From the NCBI GenBank assembly GCA_036560485.1, contig DATBRC010000076.1, forward strand, positions 1 to 64,000: DNA of 64,000 nucleotides. The letters are read 5' to 3'. A program made the position numbers and the translations under genes. Below are positions 36,233 to 44,739 of this stretch, one piece after another. This DNA is from DATBRC01 sp036560485 (GTDB lineage Bacteria; Pseudomonadota; Gammaproteobacteria; Burkholderiales; Burkholderiaceae_D). The notes under the pieces were generated by a model that was given only the letters and a program-made list of their open reading frames with translations, did no database searches and was not told the origin of the DNA. How positions within the stretch are numbered: the stretch's first letter is position 1; each line of letters opens with the position of its first letter.

Positions 36233-36333
36233 AGCGCCTAACAAAATGCGACTGGCAAGGCGCGCCGACGCAGACAGTACGCTTGTACGGCAAGAAGGCG
36301 CAACGCTGCTAGGCGCATTTTGTTAGGCGCTCT
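36231..36333. repeat. Intergenic palindromic repeat, family 1, copy 2
   Basis: About 103 bp, arms AGAGCGCCTAACAAAATGC and GCATTTTGTTAGGCGCTCT, with the shared interior GACGCAGACAGTACG. It exactly fills the space between two convergent genes. Its outer bases contribute to the TAG of the thioesterase gene (36230-36232) and the TAA of the PilZ gene (36333-36335). It could terminate both transcripts. Confidence 0.88.
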
Positions 36334-37271
36334 TAGTTCATTTCGACCAAGGTCTGATTAACGAACGCAGCCAGCACCATTCTTTCATGAGGAGAAAGCT
36401 CGACGAACTCAAATCCGTATTTAAAGCCGTCGCCATTTTCCATCGTCGTAATTGATCGCATGATCATTTTCAGATTTAAATATTCATCTTGCCCTGCGGC
36501 CTGTACTTTCATCTTGATTCTGCCCTCTTCTCCTTTTTTCCCGAGCAGTTCTTTCATCACACCCGATGCACCGCCCATGCTTAAATCGTTCAGCGTTGCC
36601 GCGCCGGTTCGTTCCGGCTCACCAACGGCGACAGATGCGATGAGTCTGACCTCAGCGCGCGCACCTTGCCGCACCACCGTGCATCGCACCTGCTTTGGAT
36701 AGGACAAATGTAAATAAGGATGCGGTGAATGCACTGACTTCACTGCAGCTGCCGTAAAGGCATAAGCATTCTTGCCGGAGAAAGCACGGACGATAAATGT
36801 TTGTCCTTCACGTATGAATTCAAATTTCCCATCCAGCATGGGCGGCGTCACAAATACCGTTTTATTTTTGACGAAGCCGATCAATTTGACGATATAACGA
36901 ACCGACGGCTTGTCAGCCAATTGCAGATACAGCGTTTCACCCACATACCAGCGGACATCGTCCATATCGGTGATGACTTCCTTGTTGGCTGAAGGCTCCT
37001 CGCTTGGAGCATTCGCGCCACTCTGTGTGCGCAGCTTTTCACTGCGCGCAATCACGGGCGCAGCAAGACGGGTTTGCGTTAATTCGATATCCCAACTAGC
37101 ATCATGAATAAATCCGTTACTGACCAGTCCATCCAATTGAGACTGGCTGTCGATCACGGTTCCTGCATCAAGCAGGAGTTTTCCATGCCAATCGTATACA
37201 GAAGATTTCAACGGCTTGCCAATGACCAGATCGTTTGGCCGTATAGGAATCAAAGATACAGGCTCTGCCAT
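36333..37271 (-). CDS. PilZ-domain c-di-GMP effector (YcgR-like)
   Basis: A 312-aa cytoplasmic protein with a YcgR-type N-terminal domain (about 105-190, WYVGETLYLQLADKPSVRYIVKLIGF) and a C-terminal PilZ domain. The c-di-GMP signature is present as RQGAR (RxxxR) followed by LNDLSMGGASG (DxSxxG). The N-terminal about 70 residues (VIGKPLKSSVYDWHGKLLLDAG) look like an extra beta module. It probably couples c-di-GMP to motility or adhesion, which is fitting near pga and a PilG/PilH-type receiver. Confidence 0.83.
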   Translation of the reverse strand: MAEPVSLIPIRPNDLVIGKPLKSSVYDWHGKLLLDAGTVIDSQSQLDGLVSNGFIHDASWDIELTQTRLAAPVIARSEKLRTQSGANAPSEEPSANKEVITDMDDVRWYVGETLYLQLADKPSVRYIVKLIGFVKNKTVFVTPPMLDGKFEFIREGQTFIVRAFSGKNAYAFTAAAVKSVHSPHPYLHLSYPKQVRCTVVRQGARAEVRLIASVAVGEPERTGAATLNDLSMGGASGVMKELLGKKGEEGRIKMKVQAAGQDEYLNLKMIMRSITTMENGDGFKYGFEFVELSPHERMVLAAFVNQTLVEMN

Positions 37272-37307
37272 TCATATTCCTCAATAATTTGACGCGGTAG
37301 GCCAGGC

Positions 37308-37372
37308 GCATCGTCACAGGCGGTGCGGCAAGTCAGCGCAACACCAGCGGAATCATTTTGTTAGCCACTTTT
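37308..37372. repeat. Degenerate copy of repeat family 1
   Basis: The segment with GGCCAGGCGCATCGTC, TGCGGCAAGTCAGCGCAAC and CATTTTGTTAGCC follows the order and spacing of copies 1 and 2 but lacks a good left arm. It is probably an eroded third copy, located upstream of the PilZ gene. Confidence 0.5.
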
Positions 37373-37671
37373 AGAACCCTGCAAACAAAACGTTCAGCTG
37401 ATAGTTAGTATGCCAGCATCACTCGGTGAGTACAAATTCCGTTTGCATTGCATCATATGGATGGGCATGTCCGAATCGCGCATTGTCAAATTTGCACAAT
37501 TAATTCCGAATTAACGAGTAAACCTTCTACCGACCTCTTCGCTACCAGTATGTTTACCATCGGCGACAATGCCTTTCTCAGAGCCGGTTATAGAGGTATG
37601 ATAATCTTGCACTGCCTTGAACTCATCTCTCCAATAGCAGTGAGATGAGTCCCAACAATAAGGACCCGGCA
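37373..37671. other. Intergenic region upstream of the receiver gene
   Basis: This 300-bp stretch, between the PilZ gene's upstream repeat and the PilG/PilH-like receiver gene, should carry its promoter. Nothing else can be recognised. Reading frames here are short with no coding bias. Confidence 0.4.
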
Positions 37672-38037
37672 ATGGCGATTCAAAAAATTCTTGTGGTTGA
37701 CGACTCGGCATCGCAGAGGATGCTCCTTGCTGCCATACTGGCCGAACAGGGATACGAGGTCGTGACCGCAATGGACGGTGCGGAAGCCGTCATCAAATCG
37801 AAAAGTGAAATGCCGGACTTGATCATCATGGACGTCATCATGCCGAATTTGAATGGATTCAACGCGACGCGCGCCATTACAACGGATGAGACAACCTGGC
37901 ACATTCCTGTGATACTGCTGACCAGCAAGGATATGGAGTCGGATCGGATATGGGGTTTGCGTCAAGGCGCGACCGCGTTCCTGCATAAGCCTGTCGACAA
38001 CGAAAAACTGGTTGAGCTGTTACACGCACTTCGTTAG
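37672..38037 (+). CDS. Single-domain response regulator (PilG/PilH/CheY-like)
   Basis: A 121-aa stand-alone receiver. The phospho-acceptor is D54 in LIIMDVIMPNLNGF; the acidic pair is VVDDSASQR at 9-16; the switch Thr and Lys are in ILLTSKD and FLHKPVDNEKL. The opening AIQKILVVDDSASQRMLLA closely resembles PilH/PilG of the twitching chemosensory system. No pil-chp genes are adjacent. The start at 37672 fits the family; an in-frame ATG at 37645 is possible. Confidence 0.85.
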   Translation: MAIQKILVVDDSASQRMLLAAILAEQGYEVVTAMDGAEAVIKSKSEMPDLIIMDVIMPNLNGFNATRAITTDETTWHIPVILLTSKDMESDRIWGLRQGATAFLHKPVDNEKLVELLHALR

Positions 38038-38114
38038 CATCATTGCAGATCACAGTACACTTGTCGCCACATGAACTTTTTCAATAATAATTTCAGAATG
38101 GAGCACGCTTAAAA

Positions 38115-38393
38115 ATGACGAATCCCTCCATAACTCAGGACTTGTTTAGCAGCGTCAGCGCCGAACTGTCAGCCTTTATCAAGGATAGATTGAAATACAT
38201 GCAATTTGATGTAACCAATCTCGAACTGCACAATTCATCTTTGACCAAGACGGTACGTGTCTATATCACCCTGAAGCGCACCACCAATCTCAAAGCACTT
38301 TCCTTGGCTGAACAAACCATCATTAAGGAAATTGAAGAGAAATTCCAATTCCATCCGCACGTTTTTTATTGGCGCTATCAAGCAGAAGAATAA
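38115..38393 (+). CDS. Small conserved-looking protein, function unknown
   Basis: A 92-aa cytoplasmic protein that I do not recognise. It has an N-terminal amphipathic helix (LFSSVSAELSAFIKDRLKYMQ), a beta segment (VRVYITLKRTT) and a final FHPHVFYWRYQAEE. Codon use matches its neighbours, and it is 77 bp after the receiver gene, so the two may be co-transcribed. AATGGAGC upstream gives a plausible ribosome binding site. Confidence 0.6.
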   Translation: MTNPSITQDLFSSVSAELSAFIKDRLKYMQFDVTNLELHNSSLTKTVRVYITLKRTTNLKALSLAEQTIIKEIEEKFQFHPHVFYWRYQAEE

Positions 38394-38415
38394 CTTGTGG
38401 CGTACCGGTACCAAC

Positions 38416-39036
38416 TCAAACGACATACAGCAACACGGTAATAAAATGGCAAATGCTGCCGGCTAATACAAACAGATGCCACACTCCGTGGCCATGTCGC
38501 AGCTTGTGATCGGTCGCATAGAATACAATCCCTACCGTATAAAATAATCCTCCTGCTGCGAGCCAGTAGAATCCATTCCATGACAATGCCTTGATCAATG
38601 GACTGATTGCGATCACCGCCAGCCATCCCATCACGACGTAAATTGCCAACGATAGTATGCGCGCGCCGCGCGCCAGCCAGATCTCCTGCACGATCCCGAA
38701 CAGTGCCAATCCCCACACCACACCAAACAGCGACCAACCCCAGGCACCGCGCAAAGTCACCAGCATGAATGGCGTGTAAGTGCCAGCTATCAAAAGATAG
38801 ATGGAGCAATGATCGAACTTGCGCAAGACGTCTTTGGCACGCTCCCCGCGGATGCTGTGGTATAGCGTGGAAAATGTGTACAGCACCAGCAGCATCGCTC
38901 CATAAATGCTGCAGCTGACAATTTTCCACGGATCGCCGGTTTGTGCACTGAACACAATCAAAATCACGGTGCCGACGATCGCCAGTACCGCTCCTGCCAG
39001 ATGACTGATACTGTTGAATTTTTCACCGTGGTACAT
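38416..39036 (-). CDS. Hemolysin III / TrhA-family membrane protein
   Basis: A 206-aa seven-helix membrane protein of the hemolysin III (progesterone/adiponectin receptor-related) family. Diagnostic motifs: SHLAGAVLAI at the start, STLYHSI, KFDHCSIYLLIAGTYTPF and a final HGVWHLFVLAGSICHFITVLLYVV, which holds the metal-binding histidines. The biochemical role is unclear in most bacteria. It is single-gene and lies downstream of the ompW terminator on the same strand. Confidence 0.9.
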   Translation of the reverse strand: MYHGEKFNSISHLAGAVLAIVGTVILIVFSAQTGDPWKIVSCSIYGAMLLVLYTFSTLYHSIRGERAKDVLRKFDHCSIYLLIAGTYTPFMLVTLRGAWGWSLFGVVWGLALFGIVQEIWLARGARILSLAIYVVMGWLAVIAISPLIKALSWNGFYWLAAGGLFYTVGIVFYATDHKLRHGHGVWHLFVLAGSICHFITVLLYVV

Positions 39037-39123
39037 ATGCAGTAAGCCTTCGTTTTTTCAGGAAAAAATGAGATTACTTGCCCGCATTGTGCGGAAATAT
39101 GCTGATTGGCATGGCACAAAAAA

Positions 39124-39150
39124 AAGGCCCGCAATGTGCGGGCCTTTCTA
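39124..39150 (-). terminator. Strong intrinsic terminator of ompW
   Basis: GGCCCGC-AATGT-GCGGGCC, a perfect 7-bp GC stem. On the minus strand it is followed by a run of about nine T residues (the A-run at about 39117-39127 on the plus strand). It lies just past the ompW stop. Pyrimidine-rich DNA on the other side means it may work in both directions. Confidence 0.85.
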
Positions 39151-39170
39151 TGAGGCGCAAGATTCAATCA

Positions 39171-39902
39171 TCAGAACTTGTAGCCGACACGCAGAACGTA
39201 ATCTGTCATGTTGATTTTTAGCGTACCGGTTGTCGTCACCGGTCCTCCTCCGACGCCTGGTCCGGTCAACGTCATATCGGTCTTGATTGGAATGTACGAT
39301 ATCGATCCATTGATAGACCATTTGTCGTTGATGTTATAGATCATCCCAAAATTGTAGACAGGCGCCCATGAAGAAGACAACGATGTAGAAGTCCCCGCGA
39401 TCGCATTCACCGTTGCATCGTTCTTGTTCGGCGACACACTACTGAAGCTTACGCGAGTCAGACCCAGTCCCAAGTATGGCCTATATGCACTTGAAGGCTC
39501 CAGGAACAGATATTTTCCTACCAGCGCTGGAGTCAATACTTTCGCCGTCGCTGCTCCTGGATGAGACTGCGGGGCGCCGTTTGGCGTATTCAGGTCCACA
39601 GTTACTTTTGGCGGCACGCCTATCGTAAATTCAGCACCAATGTTGTCGGTGAACAAATGCAACACACTCATCGACAATGTGGTTTTGCCATCGATACTCG
39701 CTGAAGCGCCAGCCAATTGACTCGTAATAATTGCGCCGGTCGGACCTCCCCCGGTTGTCGTTAGCGTACCCAACTTTGCATCCGGTGATAAATAGGCAAT
39801 GCCAATACTGCCGATCGTGTCCCCTGCCTGTTCAGCAAAAGCTCCACCCGCAATGCAAAAAATTGCAGCGGCCAACGATAATTTAAACACTGATGATTTC
39901 AT
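39171..39902 (-). CDS. ompW: OmpW-family outer membrane protein
   Basis: A 243-aa eight-stranded barrel with a signal peptide ending GGAFAEQAG. Family signs: IGIAYLSPDAKLG near the N-terminus, VLHLFTDNIGAEFTIGVPPK, GKYLFLEPSSAYRPYLGLGL and a C-terminal LRVGYKF with terminal Phe. OmpW proteins are channels for small hydrophobic molecules and in E. coli are FNR-regulated. An FNR-like promoter points at this gene from 550 bp upstream. Confidence 0.88.
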   Translation of the reverse strand: MKSSVFKLSLAAAIFCIAGGAFAEQAGDTIGSIGIAYLSPDAKLGTLTTTGGGPTGAIITSQLAGASASIDGKTTLSMSVLHLFTDNIGAEFTIGVPPKVTVDLNTPNGAPQSHPGAATAKVLTPALVGKYLFLEPSSAYRPYLGLGLTRVSFSSVSPNKNDATVNAIAGTSTSLSSSWAPVYNFGMIYNINDKWSINGSISYIPIKTDMTLTGPGVGGGPVTTTGTLKINMTDYVLRVGYKF

Positions 39903-40419
39903 CCGACTCTCCTATTGTTCTTAACTAAGAATAAATAAAAAGCCATCCAAAAAAGGAGAGCTCAGTTATTGATACGGAAACAGCAGGTAACAATAAACAT
40001 ACCCATAGTAGCTTAAATTTATTCCTTATTGATATCGAAAAATGTTCGATTAACATTTTTGTCGACAAGGGCACACATACTAATTGCATCAGAGCAAGTT
40101 GAATTTGGAGCGGTTTTGCGCAAGCCCTATAAAAAAACACCGGTCAAAAAATACCTAAGCAGCGATATTTAATGAACGGTGTTGAAGACGCAGATGCAGA
40201 GGAGTGACATCGCGCCAGGGGACAGCAGGATGCGGATCAATCTTTCAACTCGAATAAAAGAACCGCCAAATTCTTTTGTTCCAATCAATTAACCGTAATT
40301 TTCTTGCCAGAGCTCGCGGCTTTTTTCGGCAGAATCAATTTCGATACTGAATCGCTCTATTTTTCAATCGCCACGTAAAATCGCGCGCCACGAATACGAT
40401 CGGATACGCACTGCAAACG
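39903..40419. other. Long intergenic region upstream of ompW, no gene recognised
   Basis: About 520 bp between ompW and an FNR-type promoter firing toward it. No reading frame has coding character. It is either an unusually long ompW leader or the site of a small RNA or very short gene. The DNA is AT-rich near ompW and mixed elsewhere. It contains no obvious terminator hairpin with a T-run on the minus strand. Confidence 0.45.
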
Positions 40420-40462
40420 ATCATACAGCTGCACACTTCGCGCCTCCTTTGATCCAAATCAA
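40420..40462 (-). promoter_or_regulatory. FNR/Anr-type box and -10 on the minus strand
   Basis: TTGAT-CCAA-ATCAA (40449-40462) is a perfect FNR consensus. Read on the minus strand, TATGAT (40425-40420) is a strong -10 whose first base is 30.5 bp from the box centre, identical to the geometry at 12253-12295. Transcription would start near 40413 and run toward ompW. Confidence 0.6.
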
Positions 40463-40608
40463 AATTTTCAAAGCTCACATGCCGATGAAAAATTGCACAT
40501 ACATGAAGACGATATTCAGGCTTTGGGAATGAAGTTTTATTGCCATACATTAATAACCTCTATGTCATGCAACTATTTTGCTTAAAGCGTCCAGCAAAAT
40601 TAAGCTTG

Positions 40609-40658
40609 TACCATCCCATATTTATGGGATGGTATTGAAAGAAAAAGAACGCTACCAT
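40609..40658 (+). promoter_or_regulatory. Palindromic operator-like site C
   Basis: TACCATCCCATA-TT-TATGGGATGGTA spans 40609-40634: two perfect 12-bp arms, the longest in the family. On the plus strand TACCAT (40653-40658) is a -10-like hexamer, 22 bp past the 18-bp core, one base off the spacing at sites A, B, E and F. It would drive the small membrane protein at 40727. Confidence 0.5.
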
Positions 40659-40726
40659 CATCAACTTTGGCGATTTCAAACAGACGGTTCTTCGCTGCAG
40701 TCGTGTCAGAGTATTTGATCATCCTT

Positions 40727-41008
40727 ATGCTCAATCAAAAACAAAAAATAACCGCCATTACCAGCGATATCATCGTCATCGCGTTTCTGATTTTCGGCGG
40801 CGCTTATTTTATATACATAGCAGTGCATGGATTCATCACCAATCAAGTCGCCACCATCGGCAAAGATTCATCCTGGCTGTCTCGCGACGACTATCCAAAA
40901 TTCTTTTGGATCTCCATTATTTTTCATGCGGCAGCAGGATCGTTTGCAGTATTGAACGGTATGAAAATGCTGGTGCGCATATTTAATTTCACCAGCAAGA
41001 GCGAATAA
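40727..41008 (+). CDS. Small two-helix membrane protein, unknown function
   Basis: A 93-aa protein with two hydrophobic helices: IIVIAFLIFGGAYFIYIAVHGF (about 14-36) and FFWISIIFHAAAGSFAVLNGMKML (about 62-84). The loop between them contains SSWLSRDDYPK. Not recognised. The ATG at 40727 is preferred; a TTG at 40667 would add 20 residues. It is preceded by operator-like site C. Confidence 0.6.
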   Translation: MLNQKQKITAITSDIIVIAFLIFGGAYFIYIAVHGFITNQVATIGKDSSWLSRDDYPKFFWISIIFHAAAGSFAVLNGMKMLVRIFNFTSKSE

Positions 41009-41059
41009 GACGATTCAAGCTTGGGCAGTAATTTAATCAGGGCGCATTAAAGGAATGCG

Positions 41060-41195
41060 ATGATTTTGGAAGTTGCAATACTTGATGTACGAGCCGGACA
41101 AGAACCACAATTCGAAGCTGCATTTCGATAAGCTCAAAAATCAGCTACTGCACCATTTCCATGATCCGTTTCCAACCGTCGAACATTACTGCGTT
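41060..41195 (+). pseudogene. Remnant of an antibiotic-biosynthesis-monooxygenase (ABM) family gene
   Basis: The start is intact: after AAGGAATGCG an ATG opens MILEVAILDVRAGQEPQFEA, the usual N-terminus of ABM-domain proteins, then a TAA stop follows after 23 residues (41129-41131). Immediately beyond, in another frame, comes LKNQLLHHFHDPFPTVEHY, matching the usual C-terminus (LLHHFYDPFPTVEHY). The central part of the roughly 100-aa gene is missing, so an internal deletion joined the two ends. Family endings are recalled from memory. Confidence 0.75.
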
Positions 41196-41343
41196 CTCCG
41201 GGACGACTTGAGCATTGATTCCAGCCCACGTTGAACACATGCTCCGATGAAGTTAAGTGGGTGAAGCAGGAAAAGGCGGCAACTCATTAAGGGTGCATGA
41301 ACCAATCAATTAGAACTCATTTCATAAATAATTTGGGAGATCC

Positions 41344-43158
41344 ATGAATTTTTCTTCGCATCGCGTGCTGTATACTGGTTTCATGCTCATGTCGATTCTT
41401 ACATTGATACCAGGCTGCAGCAGCCCTCCCAAAAAGCCGGATGCCGTCGCTCGCGGCGACTATGAATCAACAAAACAATATATCAGCAAGTTGATTCAGT
41501 ATGAGATGAAGCAGCATGATGTAACGGGGCTCAGCATCGCATTGGTAGACGATCAGCGCATCGTCTGGGCGCAAGGCTTCGGCTATGCGGATATGGCAAA
41601 CGGAATTGCTGCGACTCCGGAAACCTTATATCGAGTCGGATCAATCTCAAAACTATTCACGGCGACAGCGGCGATGCAGCTTGCAGAGCAAGGCAAAATC
41701 GACATCGACAAGCCGTTGCAGACGTATTTGCCATCGTTTTCGATCAAGACGCGCTTCCCTGAAGCCGGTCCGATCACACCACGCAATATCATGACTCATC
41801 ATTCAGGTCTGCCCGATAGCATGATCAACGGGATGTGGGTCAAACAACCGGCACCATTTGCCAAGGTTGTCGATTCCTTGAAAGACGATTATGTGGCATA
41901 TCCGTCCAATTTCATTTTTGCTTATTCGAATATCGGTCCTACCTTGCTTGGTGATGCAATACAAACGATCACAGGCAAGGAATTTTCTGCTTACATGAAT
42001 GATGCACTACTGAGTCCGCTCGGCATGCATCAATCCTCGTTCTCTGCAGCGCCAAGCGTGTCGTTAATGAGCAAGGCATACCGTGCCGGCTCCGAGAAAG
42101 AAGAGCTGGCGTTGCGTGATATTCCTGCCGGCGGATTGAATTCCAACGTGTTGGACCTAAGCCGCTTTTTGCAAATGGTGTTCGCGCAAGGGCAATCGAA
42201 CGGGAACCCAATTCTGAAACCGGCATCATTGAACGAGATGCTGCGCCCGCAAAACGATAACGTGGAACTGGATTTAGATTTTCGCATTGGCTTGGGTTGG
42301 ATGCTGTCCAAGAACATCAAAAATGGCGGCATCGTAGCGTGGCATAACGGCGGTACGATGTTTTATCGCAGCCAATTAATCGCCCTCCCGGAAAAAAAGT
42401 TGGGCGTGGTGGTACTGGCCAACTCGTTCTCGGCTGGACCAATCGTCAATAGGATTGCTGATGAAACGCTCAAACTCGCACTTGAAGCCAAAACCGGGCT
42501 TCAGCAACCCAATCCGGAAACATCGAAAGTAGAGGAAATCCCGTTGCGCAAGGAAGACTTGCAGGAATATCCCGGCGATTATGCAACGATAGCAGGCAGT
42601 GCAAAAATCATCGGCAATGGAGATCGATTGCGTGCGGAGATTGCAGGACGAAACTTTGCTCTCATTCCGGGAGAGGATGGACAATTTGGTATTCAGTATC
42701 GCTTATTGGGTTGGATTCCATTCCCTAGCAAGCAATTGAGCAATGTGCGTTTGTCTCATGCGCTTGTCTCCAACCGAGAGGTGTTGATCGGAAATGCCTC
42801 TGACGAGAAATTTATTCTTGGCGAAAAAATCCAACCTCAGCCAAATGCGCAGAAATGGATGAACTACCTAGGTGAATATGAATTTATCAATGGGGACGAC
42901 ACAGCAACGCAGTTTAGAAAAATTGCACTTCAATATCGAGACGGATTTTTTATCGTTGAAATAACACTGGCTCCTCCATCAGACAATGAGATAGTGCGTA
43001 TGCCCATTGCACCAGTATCGGACAAGGAAGCAATCATTCTTGGACTGGGACGCGGTAAAGGTGAAACGATTCAATCCGTCACCGTGGATGGCGAAGAGTT
43101 GATAGCGTATTCCGGATACTTGCTGCGTAAGCGGCAACAACAGACTAAGGCGGATTAA
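41344..43158 (+). CDS. Class C beta-lactamase-related serine hydrolase, lipoprotein
   Basis: A 604-aa exported lipoprotein (lipobox IPGC). The hydrolase domain has the SxxK nucleophile SISK near residue 98 (YRVGSISKLFTATAAMQLAEQG), the YxN motif as YSN near 193 and HNG near 334 in place of KTG, the esterase/peptidase pattern. The C-terminal about 200 residues form an extra beta-rich lipocalin-like region. Ribosome binding site GGGAGA lies 6 nt before the ATG. Other enzymes of the same superfamily in this window are at 23701 and 56483. Confidence 0.87.
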   Translation: MNFSSHRVLYTGFMLMSILTLIPGCSSPPKKPDAVARGDYESTKQYISKLIQYEMKQHDVTGLSIALVDDQRIVWAQGFGYADMANGIAATPETLYRVGSISKLFTATAAMQLAEQGKIDIDKPLQTYLPSFSIKTRFPEAGPITPRNIMTHHSGLPDSMINGMWVKQPAPFAKVVDSLKDDYVAYPSNFIFAYSNIGPTLLGDAIQTITGKEFSAYMNDALLSPLGMHQSSFSAAPSVSLMSKAYRAGSEKEELALRDIPAGGLNSNVLDLSRFLQMVFAQGQSNGNPILKPASLNEMLRPQNDNVELDLDFRIGLGWMLSKNIKNGGIVAWHNGGTMFYRSQLIALPEKKLGVVVLANSFSAGPIVNRIADETLKLALEAKTGLQQPNPETSKVEEIPLRKEDLQEYPGDYATIAGSAKIIGNGDRLRAEIAGRNFALIPGEDGQFGIQYRLLGWIPFPSKQLSNVRLSHALVSNREVLIGNASDEKFILGEKIQPQPNAQKWMNYLGEYEFINGDDTATQFRKIALQYRDGFFIVEITLAPPSDNEIVRMPIAPVSDKEAIILGLGRGKGETIQSVTVDGEELIAYSGYLLRKRQQQTKAD

Positions 43159-43589
43159 ACACGCCTCGCATGCGGGTCTGCAAACACGCTCCTGAACTGA
43201 TATTAAACGTTTGTTGTTTGTTTTAGGAAGCCGGTTATGCCACGGCTTGTTCTGACCTAGCCCGAAAGAACAATACCAGAAGCTGTGAGAGGATTTCACA
43301 TAGATGGTTGTCGTGCCTTCAAATTCAAAAGACAACGCCAGCCCATCTGCGCTGAACACAATGAGCAATATGAGACCGCCTTATTTCGCTGTGTGCGAAG
43401 CATCCTGTTGTTGAGAACATCTTGGAAAAAAGTTAACACCGTAGTCCCTGGCGTTGCTTTTGCTTTGAGTGCCGGCTCATTCAAACTTTTTTACAAGAAA
43501 AAGGAATTGAAGTACAACACAGGCCCACCCGGAAAAGGTAGTATGGCTAGGGAGAGAATAACAGCACCTCAACACGTGAAGAGGTCAAC
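43159..43589. other. Intergenic region, no gene recognised
   Basis: About 430 bp between the serine hydrolase and the TPR gene. The 102-codon plus-strand frame at 43285-43593 has poor codon character, no domain and no good start, so I do not call it. A -10-like TAGTAT near 43540 could serve the TPR gene. Confidence 0.4.
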
Positions 43590-44693
43590 ATGAACAGTCG
43601 TCCTGAACCGCTTGGGGATGTAAGCTGCGATGTCATCGGAATGGGACGCTTGCGAAACGCTCGCCGGACTACGCACTCGATCCCGGTCATTGCTGCCTTC
43701 GCATGGATCATGCTGATGACCTTTGCTTCCCCTGGCTACACACAAAATACCTGCAGCGCGCGTTGTCCCAACGGCTCCATGAGCGAAACCTACTCCTGCA
43801 ATTCAAGTTACGTGCCGATGTGCTTGCGGGCCGGTTCATCGCGCGCGCCTGCAGCTGGCGGCGCCCCCGCTGGCCCCACGCCTTTACAACAGTTGCAACT
43901 GCAGGGGGCGCAGCAGCTTGGTACAGCCATAGGCAATCAGCTTGGACAGGCATTGTTCGGATCGCCGCAGAACCAGGCAGAGCAGCAAGCCCAACAGCAG
44001 GCGCAGCAAACGCAACAGCAGCGGAAACTCGCTGCACAACAATTGAACAACAGTGGCATCTATTTGCTCAAACATGGAAATTATGCGGGAGCCCTCAATG
44101 AATTTCAGCAGGCTCTTGCCCAAACGCCGGACGATCCAAACATCATCAATAATATAGCGCTGGCAAAACAGCAAATCAGGGACACGGCACTGGCCGCGAA
44201 AAATAGCGCCGCATTGGAAAAGCTGTTGGGCAAGGCACCGGCCAAATCCAGTACTTTCAATTTCGATCAAGTAACCCAGCCATCATCGCCTGTCGCCCCG
44301 AATTCCTCCACACTGAATTTAGTGAATCTCAGTTCAGATGCGAGTACGGTGGATTTGCGCGGCACGAAGAATACAGCGGTTGATGCAGCGGCACTTAAAG
44401 CCAAGCTCGACAGCGTTTTAGGAAATCATGCTTCGGTTCCTGCACCACCCAATCCGCGACTGCAACTGCCAGAAGGCAAAGACATGGAACTGCTCGGTCA
44501 ACCGGCGCAATCTGCGCGCGCGCAAGCGGTGGGCATGCAACGTCCATCCAATGACCCCAAACTGGTGAATCCGACTCAATCGGAAAAACAGATCAAGGCG
44601 GAGGTCGACCACCAGTTCGATGCTATTTTTGCGAAGCCTGGTGGCTTGGACGATATATTGGAAAAACAAGCGACAGGTGCGAATTCGAAGTGA
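43590..44693 (+). CDS. Exported TPR-repeat protein
   Basis: A 367-aa protein with a long basic N-region followed by a signal-peptide-like helix (IPVIAAFAWIMLMTFASPGYTQ). A four-Cys segment follows (CSARCPNGSMSETYSCNSSYVPMC, read in parts at about residues 54-77). Next is a Gln-rich coiled stretch (QQAQQQAQQTQQQRK) and at least one tetratricopeptide unit (NNSGIYLLKHGNYAGALNEFQQALAQTPDDPNIINNIALA). The rest is low complexity. It is the first of three exported protein genes in a row with gaps of 46 and 26 bp. The function is unknown. Confidence 0.7.
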   Translation: MNSRPEPLGDVSCDVIGMGRLRNARRTTHSIPVIAAFAWIMLMTFASPGYTQNTCSARCPNGSMSETYSCNSSYVPMCLRAGSSRAPAAGGAPAGPTPLQQLQLQGAQQLGTAIGNQLGQALFGSPQNQAEQQAQQQAQQTQQQRKLAAQQLNNSGIYLLKHGNYAGALNEFQQALAQTPDDPNIINNIALAKQQIRDTALAAKNSAALEKLLGKAPAKSSTFNFDQVTQPSSPVAPNSSTLNLVNLSSDASTVDLRGTKNTAVDAAALKAKLDSVLGNHASVPAPPNPRLQLPEGKDMELLGQPAQSARAQAVGMQRPSNDPKLVNPTQSEKQIKAEVDHQFDAIFAKPGGLDDILEKQATGANSK

Positions 44694-44739
44694 CCTCTGT
44701 ATGTCTAGACCTCTCAACAAAATTGATAGTGGGATATCC

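Noticed and set aside
43285..43593. 102-codon plus-strand frame before the TPR gene
   Set aside because: Odd composition, no domain, overlapping the promoter region, and a poor start context.
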